DNA from: Galbula dea
Lineage: Eukaryota; Chordata; Aves; Piciformes; Galbulidae
Direction of reading: 5' to 3'
Assembly: GCA_013399015.1 (NCBI GenBank)
Contig: VWZX01008168.1
Coordinates: 352,696 to 416,695, forward strand
DNA: 64,000 bases
The notes under the pieces were generated by a model that was given only the letters and a program-made list of their open reading frames with translations, was not told where the DNA came from and did not search any database. How positions within the stretch are numbered: the first letter of the stretch is position 1; each line of letters starts with the position of its first letter. The position numbers and the translations under genes were made by a program. This document shows positions 1 through 10,984 of this stretch, one piece after another.

Positions 1-230
1 TTAAATAAACTGTAAGACTGGAGGATAAGTTAAAACCATTTAGATGAAGCCTCTGGAAAAAAAAATACCAACCCAAAACTGAATGTGAGAAAATTAGCAT
101 GGAGCAATGGATGCTCTCTGAGGACCTGCTCCAAACACTGGTGAGCAAGAGAAGATGAACAGGTTGAGAAATTTCTGACACCTTCATGTCCCCCACAAAA
201 GCTCCAGCAGAAGAAAGCCACCAGAATATT

Positions 231-603
231 GGTTCAGCTTGGAGAAGAGCAGCCCCAGAGGGGAGCTGCTCCATGCTGAGCAAGAGCTGAAGGCTGGAGG
301 CAAGAGGCTGGGGCCAGACTCTGCTCAGTGGTGCCCAGGGCCAGCCCAAGGGGCACTGGGCACCAACTGGAAGCCAGGAGGCTCCAGCTGAGCAGGAGGA
401 GAAGCTTGTTTGGTGTGAGGGTGTTGGAGCCCTGGCCCAGGCTTTGCAGAGAGGCTGTGGAGTCTGCTTGTGTGGAGAGATTGCCAAGGCAGTTGGAGGT
501 GACCCTGGGCAAGCTGCTGGGGGTGACCCTGCTGGAGCAGGGGGTTTGGACTGGGTAAGCCCCAGAGGTCCCTTCCAACCCCTCACCACACTGGGATTCT
601 GGG
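231..603 (+). mobile_element. CR1 LINE 3' fragment, type 1 (GC-rich)
   Basis: 5'-truncated CR1 non-LTR retrotransposon. It opens in the segment that reads TTCAGCTTGGAGAAGAGCAG and runs through the 3' untranslated region to the terminal motif CCCCAGAGGTCCCTTCCAAC and TGGGATTCTG. By eye it differs from the copy at 32.5 kb at only a few percent of positions, so it belongs to a recently active subfamily. Open frames of 76-124 codons cross it on both strands, but they are by-products of GC-rich repeat sequence and not genes. Confidence 0.88.
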
Positions 604-3600
604 CTCATCTAGCTAACTGTCCTTGGACTGCAGATGGTCAGACCCCATTGGTTCTACCCAAAATCAACTCACTCCTGACAAAAACTGTGATCTAAACAGC
701 CCAGAAAGGAAAAGGTGGGGACATTGCACATAGCCAAGGAGATGAAGCTTTCTGCATTATTCTATACCTGCTGTAGACCTCTGGAGACCATACCTAGTGT
801 CTCAAGCACGGGACTATTCTTTCTCCCTCACGCAGGTAACAATGTGCTTGGCTAAGAACATTCCAGCCATGCCAACCTGTGCAAGGGAGAGAGCCAAGCT
901 GTCAGCCAGCCCCATCATCCTGATGGACAGGAGCTTATATCCCATGCTGGACCCAGGAACCACCAATTCCAGCAGCTTATTCCAAAACAAAGTGTGCATT
1001 GAGGGGTTAGGTTTCTGCTTCTCCGGCTGGGAGAAGAAGAGGCTGCCAAACCAAATAACATTGACAGCTGCTCTGGGAGCTATGAGCTGCTTGGTGACCT
1101 CCAGCTCCTTCACAGGTTGACCTCCAAACATATACTGGCCAGCAGTGCCACCAAGCACCAGGGCAACCATTTGTAGCAGCCAAGTCCATGTTTGGAAAGA
1201 TAGAGCATGGAGGCAGCCTACCAGCTGTGAAACCCACCACCTCCCTCCAGCACTCTCCTTCTCCCTCCCCCCTCTTTCTGCCCTCTCCAGGATGCTCTTC
1301 AAAGAGTTGGAGCTTCAGGAGTTCTCCTGGGGGGGGGGGTGGTCTTTGTGTCACAGGGATTAGGCCTAAACTGAAGGCTCATGGAAATGCAAGCTGGTTA
1401 GAAGGCAAGGTGGAAGAAGAAAGGGGCTCTGAAGTCTTGGGATCACAAACAGGAGCTGTCACTTTTATAGGGAATTTTCCTGATGGCTCTGCAGAGACAA
1501 AGAGGAACCTCCATGGGCTTTGCAAATCCCTCTCTTATCCTCTTCCTCACCTGCTGAGCTATTGAGAGGTGGAGAAACACCAGCCATGCAATCTTCTCAC
1601 AGGGACCTTGCTCCTCTCTTCAAGTTGATGAGGGACTCATTGGCCAGAGATTGCCATCCCAGGAGACAATTAAGGGGTGCCCACCTTGGGAGCTGCTTAG
1701 GAACTTCACTGAGCCTTACCAATTTTCAGGTCAAGCCATCAGGTGACAACAGTTCTAACCAGAGTGGATTGATTCCTACCTACTAAAGGTCTGACAAGCC
1801 TTCTACTCCAGCCCAGGGCCACATTCTGTTCAGGAAGAGATATCCTCATTGTTTCCATTGAATCTGCTGAGCATCCATGTCTTTCATCTCCAGGAACTCA
1901 ACCCTGTTGTCCACACAGGCACCTTGGAGATACCTGAGAGTGTCCTGGTTGGCTTTCAGTTGCCAGTCTGAAAGGAGTTAGATCTCCCATGGATCCTGTG
2001 TGAAATCACCCCCTTCCATGCAAACATCTTGAACCTTCTTGGATACCTCAGATGTCAGTAGGCACAATCTTTCTATTGGATACCTCAGATGTCAGCAGCC
2101 ACCATCTTTAGTCAGCCAGATGAAGTCCTTGAGAAATGGATAATTCCAGAGGAGTTCATCAAAAGTGACATTTGAAGACTACTTCTATTCCCCAGCTGGT
2201 TGATGATGATGGCCACCTGGTGCTTTAGTCCTCTTTCATCTAGCAGCACATAGTCTTGCTTTCTTCTCAGACCTTCTGTCCTGCAAGTTCTCAGTCATTC
2301 CCTGCTGCACTTCTAAGTGTTGTTTTAACCCACAAAAGATGATGATTTAGGCAATAGCTACCATGAATTACAGAAACTGTCTCCAGATCCTTCTGTGCTT
2401 CCTCTCCAGTTGAGGCACCTAAGGGAAAGGTCTCCAGCTTGGGTTTGGTTTGGTTTGGAGATGGAAAGCTCCCATTGAGGTCTTTCATTCAAGCTTTTTT
2501 CCCCCTAATTCTTGACCCAAGACAATTGGTGTTTCATGTCTGTTGTGGCTGTGGCCTTTCAGAAGTTGGAAACTTCATGGATGTTGTTATCAGGAGAAAC
2601 CACGGTGGTATCACTTCTGTCCCTTCTTCTCCAACTTCCATGAAGTTCTCAGGTGTGCATTACCCCACAGAGGTAGACACGATGGCAACACAATCCCTTG
2701 TAGCCTGTGACTCTGAACTTGACTTGTCCCTTGAGTTTTTCTTGCAGCAACAGGTGACCTGAGGAAGGTCCTTCTAGTTCTGCATGGTGAGGAGAGTAGC
2801 CCAGGGACCAACAATGTTCTCCAAGCCACCTTCCCCACCAGATTTCTGACCTGCTTGCATGTGTCCTCTCCAGCACACACAGCAATACACCCTCCATAAC
2901 AGCAACCTCAACAAGGCCAGCACACCAGCAGGAACCTCACCACCAGAGGTTCAGGCAAGAGACTTTTCATGAGCTGTCACAGCCCTGAGAAAGGGCAGGA
3001 CCAGCACCCAGGAGGTCATCTGAAAGCTCAACTCTTGCAACTGCACGTGCAATAGCAACACTTGGATGCCCAAACTTCCTGGCCAAAGAAAGTCCTTGGG
3101 TCATTCCTTCTTCTGTGTATTTAGAGGAGATGGGGAGGTCACCCTCTGCTTGGGTGAACCTTAACCCTTGGAAGCCTGAATGGGGCTATCTTGCCCGGTT
3201 TGCTGGCCAGAAATGCACCTCTCTCCCACCACCTCCTCCCCAACCGCCTTCTCGTTCTCTGCAAAGTGGAGAAGTGAACAGATGTTTGTCTGCTTTCCCA
3301 CCTAGCTCCCTCCCACCTCCCTGCTCACCTTCCCAGTGTGGGAAAAGCCCGGAGCAAGCTCCTTTTGCAGCTCTGCAGGCTCCGTGTCACCTCGCCCGTC
3401 ACACAAGCTGGTGACAAGGCAAGCCGACAGCACGCCACCCACCAACCACCACCAGGAGCCAATGGGGGAGAAGAAGAGGGGATGGGTGGGGGGCAAGCAG
3501 ATGTCCCACCAGTTACATGGGTGGGGGGTTTTCTTTGCATCTGGAGGTGTGAAATGAAGCCTGCACCTCCCTCTCCCGGTGTAGGCACCAGAGCAGCTGC

Positions 3601-4258
3601 CAATGGCTACAGGCCTAGTGCAGCAGCCCCGCGATCCCTGCGAGATGTCAAACATGCAGCGCTAAGCAATCCTCTCTCCTGCCATCTGCTGAGGTGAACG
3701 TGCCATGTAGATGTTTGTTAGATCAAGCAACCTGACAGCCTTTGACCCCCCTCCCTTTTTCTTTTGGAAGAGAGAGCAAGGGAGGGGGAGGAAGGAAACA
3801 GCACCACCTGAGTTCAGAGACTTCATCCATCGCTATTGCCCTGTGGCTAGCGGAGCAGGAAGGTTGTTTCCAACTGGGTTGTCTTCTCATTCTCAACCAA
3901 GGTGGAAATGGGACAGGGCAGGGACTTCTGCCCTCAAAATGGCCAACAACATCCAGTGGGATTCAAATGACCCTGTTGGACCTCCTAGTCCTGTAGGGCA
4001 TCTGCTGGTGGCCAGTATTGAGTCCCTGATGAAAAGATATGGCCTTTCTTGCCTAGCAAGAGGGCTTTCAAAGGACATGGACAATAGGAGAAGATGTAGA
4101 CCTGAGCATTGCCTTCTCCAGCAAGATAAGGTGATAAACACAAGAGCTAAAGGGTGCCTACATTGCTAAGGGATAAGTTCCTCAGTTCCTGCCCTCTGGA
4201 CTGAAGCCTACGTGGAGCTGTGGTGCTGGACAAGTTCAGCAGCAGAGTGAAACACTCT
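604..4258. other. Repeat-poor non-coding stretch
   Basis: About 3.6 kb without a recognisable gene. It holds an 11-base G run (1329-1339) and a 20-base unit containing GGATACCTCAGATGTCAG repeated at 2039-2058 and 2076-2095. It also contains a candidate regulatory island near 3.6 kb, listed separately. Open frames up to 162 codons occur (814-1302 minus), but they have no recognisable domain and no coding-like context. Confidence 0.6.
3570..3730. promoter_or_regulatory. Candidate conserved non-coding island
   Basis: Repeat-free segment with locally raised CpG (CCCGCGATCC, GCAGCGCTAAG) and a CATCTG E-box core within GCCATCTGCTG. It looks unlike the CR1-rich background. Function is inferred only from composition and conservation is untested. 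Confidence 0.25.
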
Positions 4259-4490
4259 TAGAATCATAGAATCATTAAGGCTGGTAAAGATCTCTAAGAT
4301 CATCAAGTCCAACCACCAACCTATCACCACCATGTAACTAAACCATGTGGCACCAAGTGTCACATCAACACCTTTTTTGAACCCCTCCAGGGAAGGTGAC
4401 TCCACCACACCTTGGGCAGCCTGGGCCAATGCCTAATCACCCTTTCCATGAAGAAATTTTCCCTAACATCCAATCTAAACCTCTAGTCTT
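4259..4490 (-). mobile_element. CR1 LINE 3' fragment, type 3
   Basis: Reads as the reverse complement of a CR1 3' end. It begins with the tail GAATCATAGAATCATTAAGG and continues through AAGATCATCAAGTCCAACC, CCAGGGAAGGTGACTCCACC and GGGCAGCCTGGGCCAATGCC. It ends in the CAATCTAAACCTC segment, the 5' truncation point. Confidence 0.9.
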
Positions 4491-6418
4491 CCCTCCAAGT
4501 GATGAGGAATTGTGAGCAGGAAGGACTTACATGGCCACACTATGGCATGTCCTTCAGTAAAACATGTCCAGGAGAGAGATGTCTTCTTGTCCTCTCCCTC
4601 AATCCCTCATTGAAGACACACTGGAGATAGAGGGACCTGGGAGAAGTTTTTCTTTGCTTTATTGCAAGGTTTGAGGCAGCTCCAGTCCTCCTGTGACATT
4701 GATCCAGCAGATACTTCAGAAATAATGGTTGTGGTTTCAAGAATCCCACTAGATGGTTTGCCATGAGAAGTCCACCATGTTCTAGCTATAGAAGCCTTCA
4801 TCTCCACCTCTGTCTTGACTTCTAGATCTTCAAGGGCTCCATATTGCTTTTGTCCAGTGAGAATCTATGACATTTTCAGGTCACAATGACTATTAGATCT
4901 TGGAGAATGGGAAGGAGGACCAGTAACAGCTGCCACATCTTCAACTCAGGTGAGGAGTCTCTGCCAATGGCTTGAATGATAATCTATCACCTTCCTCTTG
5001 ACTTCTTACCATACTTCACACCTCCACAAGACATGGAGTCTTCTGAAGAAGAGAGAAGGTAATTCCTTAAAGAGCTGCTCATGTGGTTGACTCTGAAGAA
5101 AGGAAATCCTCCAGCCTGGCTTGACCTGCAGATCTGACTGACAGGATTGCAACAGACAAGTGCCTTCTCCATAGTCCACATGACACCATATTTAGCTGCA
5201 ACCCTTGAAGCTTTAACTGTCAGTTCCCAGCCTCTTTTTTGTCTTCTTCTCCTCTCCACCCTCTCCAAGCACACCTTATAAAATCCTCATTCTGCCTATA
5301 TATTGCAGAGATAAGATAAAGTCCTCCTCACCCTTTGCTGGAAGTCCTTGGTTTGGGCATATCTGATCTCTGGTGTCCATCTCATCCAGAATTTACCATC
5401 CAGCTTCCTCTTTCTCCCACCCTTCCTTATACACCTTCTACATATAGTCTTCTCCAAAGCCTGCCCCAAAACCTACCTTTGAAACCTTCTGGAAACTCAC
5501 CCTGGACCAGAACACCTAAACCAAAGTTCATTCAAACGAAGACATGGAACAACTCTCAATAACTTGTGTAAAGGAGAGTGTCTTGTCCTAACCCTTGCAG
5601 AGCATCTGGACCTGACCAGAACAATGACAACCCCAGAGCCTTTTATTCACTGTAAGATAAAAGTATGCATGAACCAGAGTTGTTTAACCCACCATGGATT
5701 ATCCTGTGGTGGGATCATTCAGGAGCTCTGACAGATTAGACAGAGCAGATGGCTGAAGGAGGGAGGGTAGGTCTCTTGTAGCCAAGCATGCTTTCAATCA
5801 CTTGATCTCTTTGTGCTTTCCTGTATCTGAAAGTGGAGAAAGTTTCTTAAAGAGAAGTTTGGTAATGGTTGTGTGATTGTTTGTCAAGCTGAGAGGTGCA
5901 AGGAGACATCCTCTACACAGATAACTGCAGGTAGAAGCCAAAACACCCTGAAAAAAACTAACCTGGGGCTACCAAAGACCTAACTGAAGACCTTGGTATT
6001 GGATCTGCACCTCTGAGGCCATCTCCTCCCCTGGATTCACTCCAGTCACAAACACTGCTGCCATCCCTCTCTGAAAAGCAAAGAGCCTCAGCAGCTGAAT
6101 CCATGACTGATGGAGAGCAGCAGCCTGACTGTCCTGGTCCTCCCATTCCTGACTGTAAGTCAGAGACCTGTCAGAGGAGTTGGACCTTTGAAGACCAAGG
6201 AGAAGATAAATCAATCCCAGCCATCGACAGGCTTGCACTTGAAATGCATTGTTGGTTTATCAGTCAATAGTTATTGATCAGGTTCATGCTCCCAGGGTGA
6301 TATTCTGCTCTCAGAAGGAAGTCCACACCCTGGTGGAAATGTAGGCTGTAGACAGTGCTCAGCAACACAGGGAGGAAAGTTCGGAAGACTGGTTCTGCAG
6401 GAACATGGTACAGAAAAA
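4491..6418. other. Unclassified non-coding stretch
   Basis: About 1.9 kb with no recognisable gene, RNA or repeat family. Composition is ordinary, with stop codons in all frames and no open frame above about 95 codons. It could hold old, unrecognisable transposon remains. Confidence 0.5.
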
Positions 6419-7149
6419 TGTCCTGGTTTGAGCTAGAACAGAACCAGGTCTGCTCAGGGATTTGACTTCTCAGCTCAGTCTCTTCTCAGGGCTGCACTCT
6501 CTGAAGGTAACAGCATGTTCTCCCAGGCAGTGTCTGCTCCTAGCAGGGAGAACACTCCATGAGAAGAGTTACCACCAAGGGCTGGGCTGCAGGAAGGCTC
6601 TGCCTTAGCCTTGCTCCTATGCAGACCCAGGTCACTGCTAGATCTTGTGTCCCATGTTAGGGTGTAGTAAGGAAGAGGTGACACCTGCAGGGAGGAGAGG
6701 ACAGGAGAGGTGACCCTGAACTGACCAACAAAGGATTCCATCCCATGGATGTCATATTCATGTTGAGGGATCACAAGGGTGAAGTTCTCTTCTTCAATGG
6801 CCAGTGTCTGAGGAGGACTCTGTCCATTCTACTTTTGATCCCAATCCACATGTTCCTGAGTCCAGCTCCTGAATCCAGTTCCCATCTGCCACTGAGTCCA
6901 GCCTGGGACTTCCCCAGTGCTGCCACAACATCATTGTCAGCAGTGGTTTGTGTTCAATATTGGGTTTGCATATATTTGTATATATTTTATTGTTATTATT
7001 TTCATTAAAACTGTTTTAATTTTATCTGATTTTTTTTTCCAGTCCAGAAGTCTCTCTCCCTTATTCCCTTTCTCTTCCCAGAAGGCAGAGAGGTTCACAG
7101 AGAGCATCTGTGATTGGTCTAGTGACCAGCCCAACCCTAACCCTTGACA
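6419..7149 (+). mobile_element. Candidate solo LTR, ERVL-like
   Basis: The segment opens TGTCCTGGTTTGAGCTAGAA, resembling the start of avian ERVL-type LTRs, and closes with CTAACCCTTGACA. This gives the expected 5'-TG...CA-3' ends over about 731 bp. An ATTAAA polyadenylation-like signal at 7004-7009 lies in an AT-rich U3/R-like zone and is followed by a T-rich and pyrimidine-rich stretch. No retroviral gag, pol or env reading frame is next to it, so this would be a solo LTR from LTR-LTR recombination. I see no clear target-site duplication, so the exact ends and the family are uncertain. Confidence 0.55.
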
Positions 7150-7344
7150 CCAAAGCAAACACACATCTAACAGCAGCTTTTCTTCCTCCCCTTTCTCCAG
7201 CAACACCTCTTGAAAACCCTTCCAAAAGCCACCCTAGGGAGTTCTACCCAACTTCCCCAGCAACATGCACTACCTCCCAGGGACCTCCTGGCTCCCATCT
7301 TGCTCTCACCCCATTTCTGTCTCCATCAATCCCTAAATAGGCTC

Positions 7345-7500
7345 TTTGGGAAGCCAGACTGCTCACGGTTGGTCACTGCTCTGTCTCTTTTTAATTGGAG
7401 CCTTAATCTCTTGGCAGCTCTGATTGGTATCTCCAGGTCGTTTGGGAAGGGTTAACTACCCATGCCCTCCTCAGCCCATTAGACACGCACAAAATCTGCC
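7345..7500. promoter_or_regulatory. Candidate conserved non-coding island
   Basis: Repeat-free stretch downstream of the LTR with TTTTTAATTGGAGCCTTAAT and CCCATTAGACACGC, which provide homeodomain-like ATTA/TAAT cores, plus a GGTTAACTACC palindrome-like site. It is assigned on motif density and absence of repeat similarity only. Confidence 0.25.
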
Positions 7501-7845
7501 AACTGCTCCCATTAGATGGAGAAGAGTTTAGCAGGGACCAACTGCATCCATGGGGGCTGTCAGCAGTGATGGAACAGTGGGACTGGACTCCAGGGTCCTG
7601 TTCCCACCATGCCAGCTGATCCCAGGTGGGGCTAAACCTGGAGGTTCCCTTTGAAGGTCTAAGGAACATGGTCATCTGAAGGAGGGTTGAGAGGCTCAGG
7701 ACTCCTGGGGGTTCTTGGGGGATTGGGGAATTTAGTGATTGTCTCTGGGAGGCAGTGGCCAGGCTCCAGGCAGGACTGGAGGGTGGGATGTGGAAGCAGC
7801 ATCCCAGGTTTCCACTGCAAATCCATCAGCTATGCTCTGCCAATA

Positions 7846-8095
7846 GAATCATGGAGTCAGGATCATAGAATCATGGAATCATGGAATTATGGAGTCATGG
7901 AGCCATGGAATTAAGGAGTCATGGGATCATGGAATGATAGGATCATGGAGTCATGAAATCATGAAATCATAGGATCATGGAGTCATGAAATCACAATCAT
8001 GAAATCATAGAATTAGGGAATCATAGAATCACAGTCTCATTGAATTATGGAATCATGGAATTATGGAGTCATACAATTACAGAGTCATGGAATCA
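7846..8095. repeat. Minisatellite of GAATCATG-type units
   Basis: About 250 bp of degenerate 8-10 base units such as GAATCATGG, GAGTCATGG, GAATTATGG and GAATCATAG. The unit matches the reverse complement of the CR1 3' tail (ATTCTATGATTC). No CR1 body lies on either side, so this is an orphan expansion of a CR1-tail-like microsatellite. Frames reading through it are repetitive by-products (for example repeated ESWNYG-like residues). Confidence 0.85.
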
Positions 8096-8574
8096 AATCT
8101 GGCTGAAAAATGGGGTTTGCTCCCCTAATGCCACAAACCTCAGCACAGGTCTCCTTAGAGCCCTCACAAATGAGCAGCTACCCATGATGAGAGAGCACTT
8201 TAGGAGGCCAAGCCCTGATGCTGGCAGCAAAGCTGTGCTGGCTGTAGACATCTCCAATCCATGTCCTACTTTCCCAGGATGAAAGCTTATCTTCCCCTGT
8301 AAGGCTCATTCCATGATCCCATGCCATGTTTTGATGTCCCTGAAGAGCAGCTTCCAACGTTCAGTATTGCTCTCCAGCTTCTCAGAGCTAAAAATACCTC
8401 CTCAAAATCACCATTGCTTAATAGGAATTTGGGAAGTGAGTGTTGTGTTGTGCTTTCCAATGATCTTGTCTTCAGTAAAGGAAATATATGCCCAAGCCAG
8501 AGTTGGTTCACCTCCTATGGATCATCCTGCTCTTCTCCCTCTCCCTCCTATGTGGAGGTAGCTCCAGCTTGACT

Positions 8575-8830
8575 CTTACTCTTGTTTCACATAATTTATG
8601 TCCCTGTTGAGGAGTGCACGTGCCACAAAGTGAGCAAATCCCACAGCAGCTTCTTAAACAACTCAGTGGAGGGGACAATGTTTTCCATTTATTGGTGGCT
8701 ATAAAATTTTATGGCTTGGAACTTTCTGGTTTTGTTCCACAGGAAGTGAAAGGAAGCCTTTTTTTATTATTATTATTATTTATTACTGTTATTATTGGTT
8801 TTGCCAATCTGCAGTCACTAATGGAACAGC
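8575..8830. promoter_or_regulatory. AT-rich candidate regulatory island with TTA repeat
   Basis: Contains CATAATTTATG, a CACGTG E-box within GTGCACGTGCC, TTCCATTTATTGGTGGC and GCTATAAAATTTTATGG. This is followed by a (TTA)n microsatellite at 8761-8796. No repeat family is recognised. The TATAAAA could act as a TATA box, but no transcript structure downstream supports that. Confidence 0.3.
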
Positions 8831-9047
8831 TCAGAAAGGCATGTGCCTGGCTCCATCCCTCTGCAGGGAGCTGGACACCAGGGAAGGAAAGGTCAAAAGG
8901 GGAAGGAAGAGAAGAAATTTTCCTCCCTTGAACATCTGCAAGTCAGTTGCTTTGTTATGCCAAACTCCCAGGGCATGTAGGACCAAATTTGACTTGGTGT
9001 GTCAGCACCTAGAGAAGATGTAGGTCCAGATTTAGCTTTTTTGGGTC

Positions 9048-9060
9048 AGTGTGTGTGTGT
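9048..9060. repeat. (GT)n microsatellite, short
   Basis: Run of GT dinucleotides within GGGTCAGTGTGTGTGTGTG. Short and probably weakly polymorphic. Confidence 0.8.
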
Positions 9061-9120
9061 GCCTGAGACTTAAGGAGGGAGGATGTTGCTATGCAGTGCA
9101 CAAAGAGCATCTTGAGAGGT

Positions 9121-9320
9121 TGAAGCACTCCCCAACCTGCCATAGTCTTTCTCACAAGCTTCCCAACCCACCCAGACTGCCAGATCCACACAGCAGACAG
9201 CAGACAAGGTACCCTCTACCTACACCCAAGGCTGGACTTGCTAACTAGACTTACTTGCTGGCTCAAGGGGCATGGAGCTGCCTGTGGAGGCTTGGGGGCT
9301 AGAGTAGAGCTGGTTGTGCC
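9121..9320 (-). repeat. Left arm of a local inverted repeat
   Basis: The reverse complement of this segment aligns almost end to end with 9933-10126. Shared stretches include GGCAGGTTGGGGAGTGC, CAGCAAGTAAGTCTA and TCTACTCTAG. Arms of about 200 bp flank a spacer of roughly 610 bp that contains a CR1 fragment and copies of two other local repeat units. Confidence 0.8.
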
Positions 9321-9410
9321 TTCAGGACTGAGGACAAGGGGACAACATCAGTGCAGACTCAGAAAATATGTGTCTGTAAGTCTGAAGTGACATATAACAT
9401 CTGCAACTCG

Positions 9411-9560
9411 AGCAGGTTGCTCACAGCCCCAAGGTCCAACCTGACCTGGGATGGTTCCAGGGATGGGACATCTCCCACCTCTCTGGGCACCCTGGGCCAG
9501 GGTCTCACCATCCTCACAGTGAACAATTTCTTCTTTAGATCTAGGAAAAAGTTATCAAAC
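9411..9560 (-). mobile_element. CR1 LINE fragment, type 4, missing its 3' tail
   Basis: Reads (as reverse complement of CR1) AGCAGGTTGCTCACAGCCCC, then GGATGGTTCCAGGGATGGGA, then CACCTCTCTGGGCACCCTGG and a TTTCTTCTTTAGATCTAGG segment. The 3'-most 70 bases of the element are absent. It sits in the spacer of the inverted repeat. Confidence 0.8.
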
Positions 9561-9595
9561 TCCAAGGGTAATTAACATGAAGCCATTTATTTGGA

Positions 9596-9840
9596 AGGAT
9601 GCTTGCAGTGCCTGGTTGTGGACACAAGGATATGTCTTTTCTCCTGGAAAACAATCTAAGGGGCAACCCTGGAGGTCATATGAGTGCCACCAGAGTGCAA
9701 AACTTTCCCCACCCTCCCTCCACCCCTTTCTTCTCCCCCTTGGGCAGCCAGAAAGAAGGGCAGCCAGTTTCTCCTGGGAAGGGGAGAATGTGGCTTCAGA
9801 ATTTCGTCATGTTCAGCCTTGAGGTCCCACCATGCCACCA
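9596..9840 (+). repeat. Local duplication, copy 1 (units A and B)
   Basis: Unit A (about 9609-9674, CAGTGCCTGGTTGTGGACAC onward) is followed directly by unit B (about 9682-9840, GAGTGCCACCAGAGTGCAAA onward, ending GGTCCCACCATGCCACCA). Both recur downstream: A at about 9851-9915 and B at about 10134-10291. In this copy the 200-bp R segment that separates A and B downstream is missing. Confidence 0.8.
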
Positions 9841-10291
9841 GGATGTTCCCAGTGCCTGGTTGTGGACACAGGGATATCTCTTTTCTCCTGGAAAACAAGC
9901 TCAGGGGCAAACCTGGAAGACACAATCATGCAGGTACAACCAGGTCTACTCTAGACCCCAGGCCCACATGGGCAGCTCCAAGCCCTTTGAGTCAGCAAGT
10001 AAGTCTAATTAGGAGGTCCAGCCTTAGGTGCAGGCAGAGGATGCCTGGTCTGCTTGCATGGATCTGGCAGGTCTGGGTGGATTGGGCAGCTTGTGGCTAA
10101 GACCATGGCAGGTTGGGGAGTGCCTCACCATGGGAGTGCCACCAGAGTGCAAAACCTTCCCCAGTCACCTTCCCCCCATCCCTTTCTCCTCCTTCTTGGG
10201 CAGCCAGAAGAGAACCAATTTCTCCTGGGAAAGGGTGACCGTGGCTATACACTTTTACCACAATAACCCACAAGGTCCCACCATGCCACCA
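9841..10291 (+). repeat. Local duplication, copy 2 (A, R arm, B)
   Basis: Order is unit A (9851-9915), segment R (9933-10126, the right arm of the inverted repeat) and unit B (10134-10291). Compared with copy 1 it contains the extra R segment. R is also present inverted at 9121-9320. The family is not one I recognise and may be a tandemly duplicated old transposon. Confidence 0.8.
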
Positions 10292-10355
10292 CCTCTACCC
10301 AGACCCCTCCTTGCCTTAGCTACGTGGTCCCCTTCCAAGCAGGGCCCCTTCCATA

Positions 10356-10384
10356 CCCACCCCCACCCCCACCCCCCCCCCCCA
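10356..10384. repeat. C-rich low-complexity run
   Basis: Sequence of CCCAC and CCCCA units ending in a long C run. Could form G-quadruplex structure on the opposite strand and is prone to sequencing error. Confidence 0.8.
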
Positions 10385-10479
10385 GCCTCTCGCAAGCTGC
10401 AGGAGGGAGGTTTCCTGCTTGCAATAGGTTCTCCGTTAATCCTCCCCACCCTCCTTCAATACCTGTGCTGGTCCAGGCG

Positions 10480-10670
10480 CCTGAGAGGATTTGGAGAGGC
10501 AGGAGAGAAATATAATTAGCTGAGATGTTGCCCTCGGAGTTGGAGATGAGGAGCAGCTGGTTGAAGGGCAGCGGTCAGCAGAAGGAGCGCTGAGGAGTCA
10601 ATTTAACACGGCTTACGGTGCCGTTCCGGCTGATTAGGGATTTGATGAGGGAAGAGGTTTGATTTGGGGA
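10480..10670. promoter_or_regulatory. Candidate conserved non-coding island
   Basis: Repeat-free segment with ATATAATTAGCTGAG, GTCAATTTAACACGGC and GGCTGATTAGGGATTTG, and locally raised CpG (GGAGCGCTGAG, GGTGCCGTTCCGGC). The mix of ATTA cores with CpG in an otherwise CpG-poor window is typical of conserved vertebrate enhancers. Conservation itself is not visible here. Confidence 0.38.
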
Positions 10671-10984
10671 GCCAGAGTGACAGAAGCCTTACGGTCAGTT
10701 GAGATCTTGTTTGAAGAGGGCAAGAGGATCTGGACTGGGGATGATAGATAGGGAAAGTGAGGGACAAATTGGTGTGGTTTCTCCTGTCCTTCTTGTTGTC
10801 TCTGCAGCTTCCTGACCGAATCAGAGCAGGGTTGGTCAAGAGCTGGGAAAGGCAGGCAGGAGGGGTGCAAGGAGCTCAAGGGAGGGAGAGAGGGTGAAAG
10901 GAGCAGCAATAAAGAACAAGAGGAAGGAGGAATAACAAGCAGAGAGGGAGTCTAAGTGGCATCTTCCTTTGGAGGATATCTTAG

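Noticed and set aside
814..1302. 162-codon open frame on the minus strand with a hydrophobic middle
   Set aside because: No recognised domain, overlapped by open frames on the opposite strand, no splice or promoter context, and a length reachable by chance in 64 kb of moderate GC.
3711..4169. 152-codon frame
   Set aside because: No recognisable motif. It reads through unique sequence and lacks support on either side.
9048..9060. Z-DNA regulatory site from the GT run
   Set aside because: Too short to be meaningful; an ordinary microsatellite.
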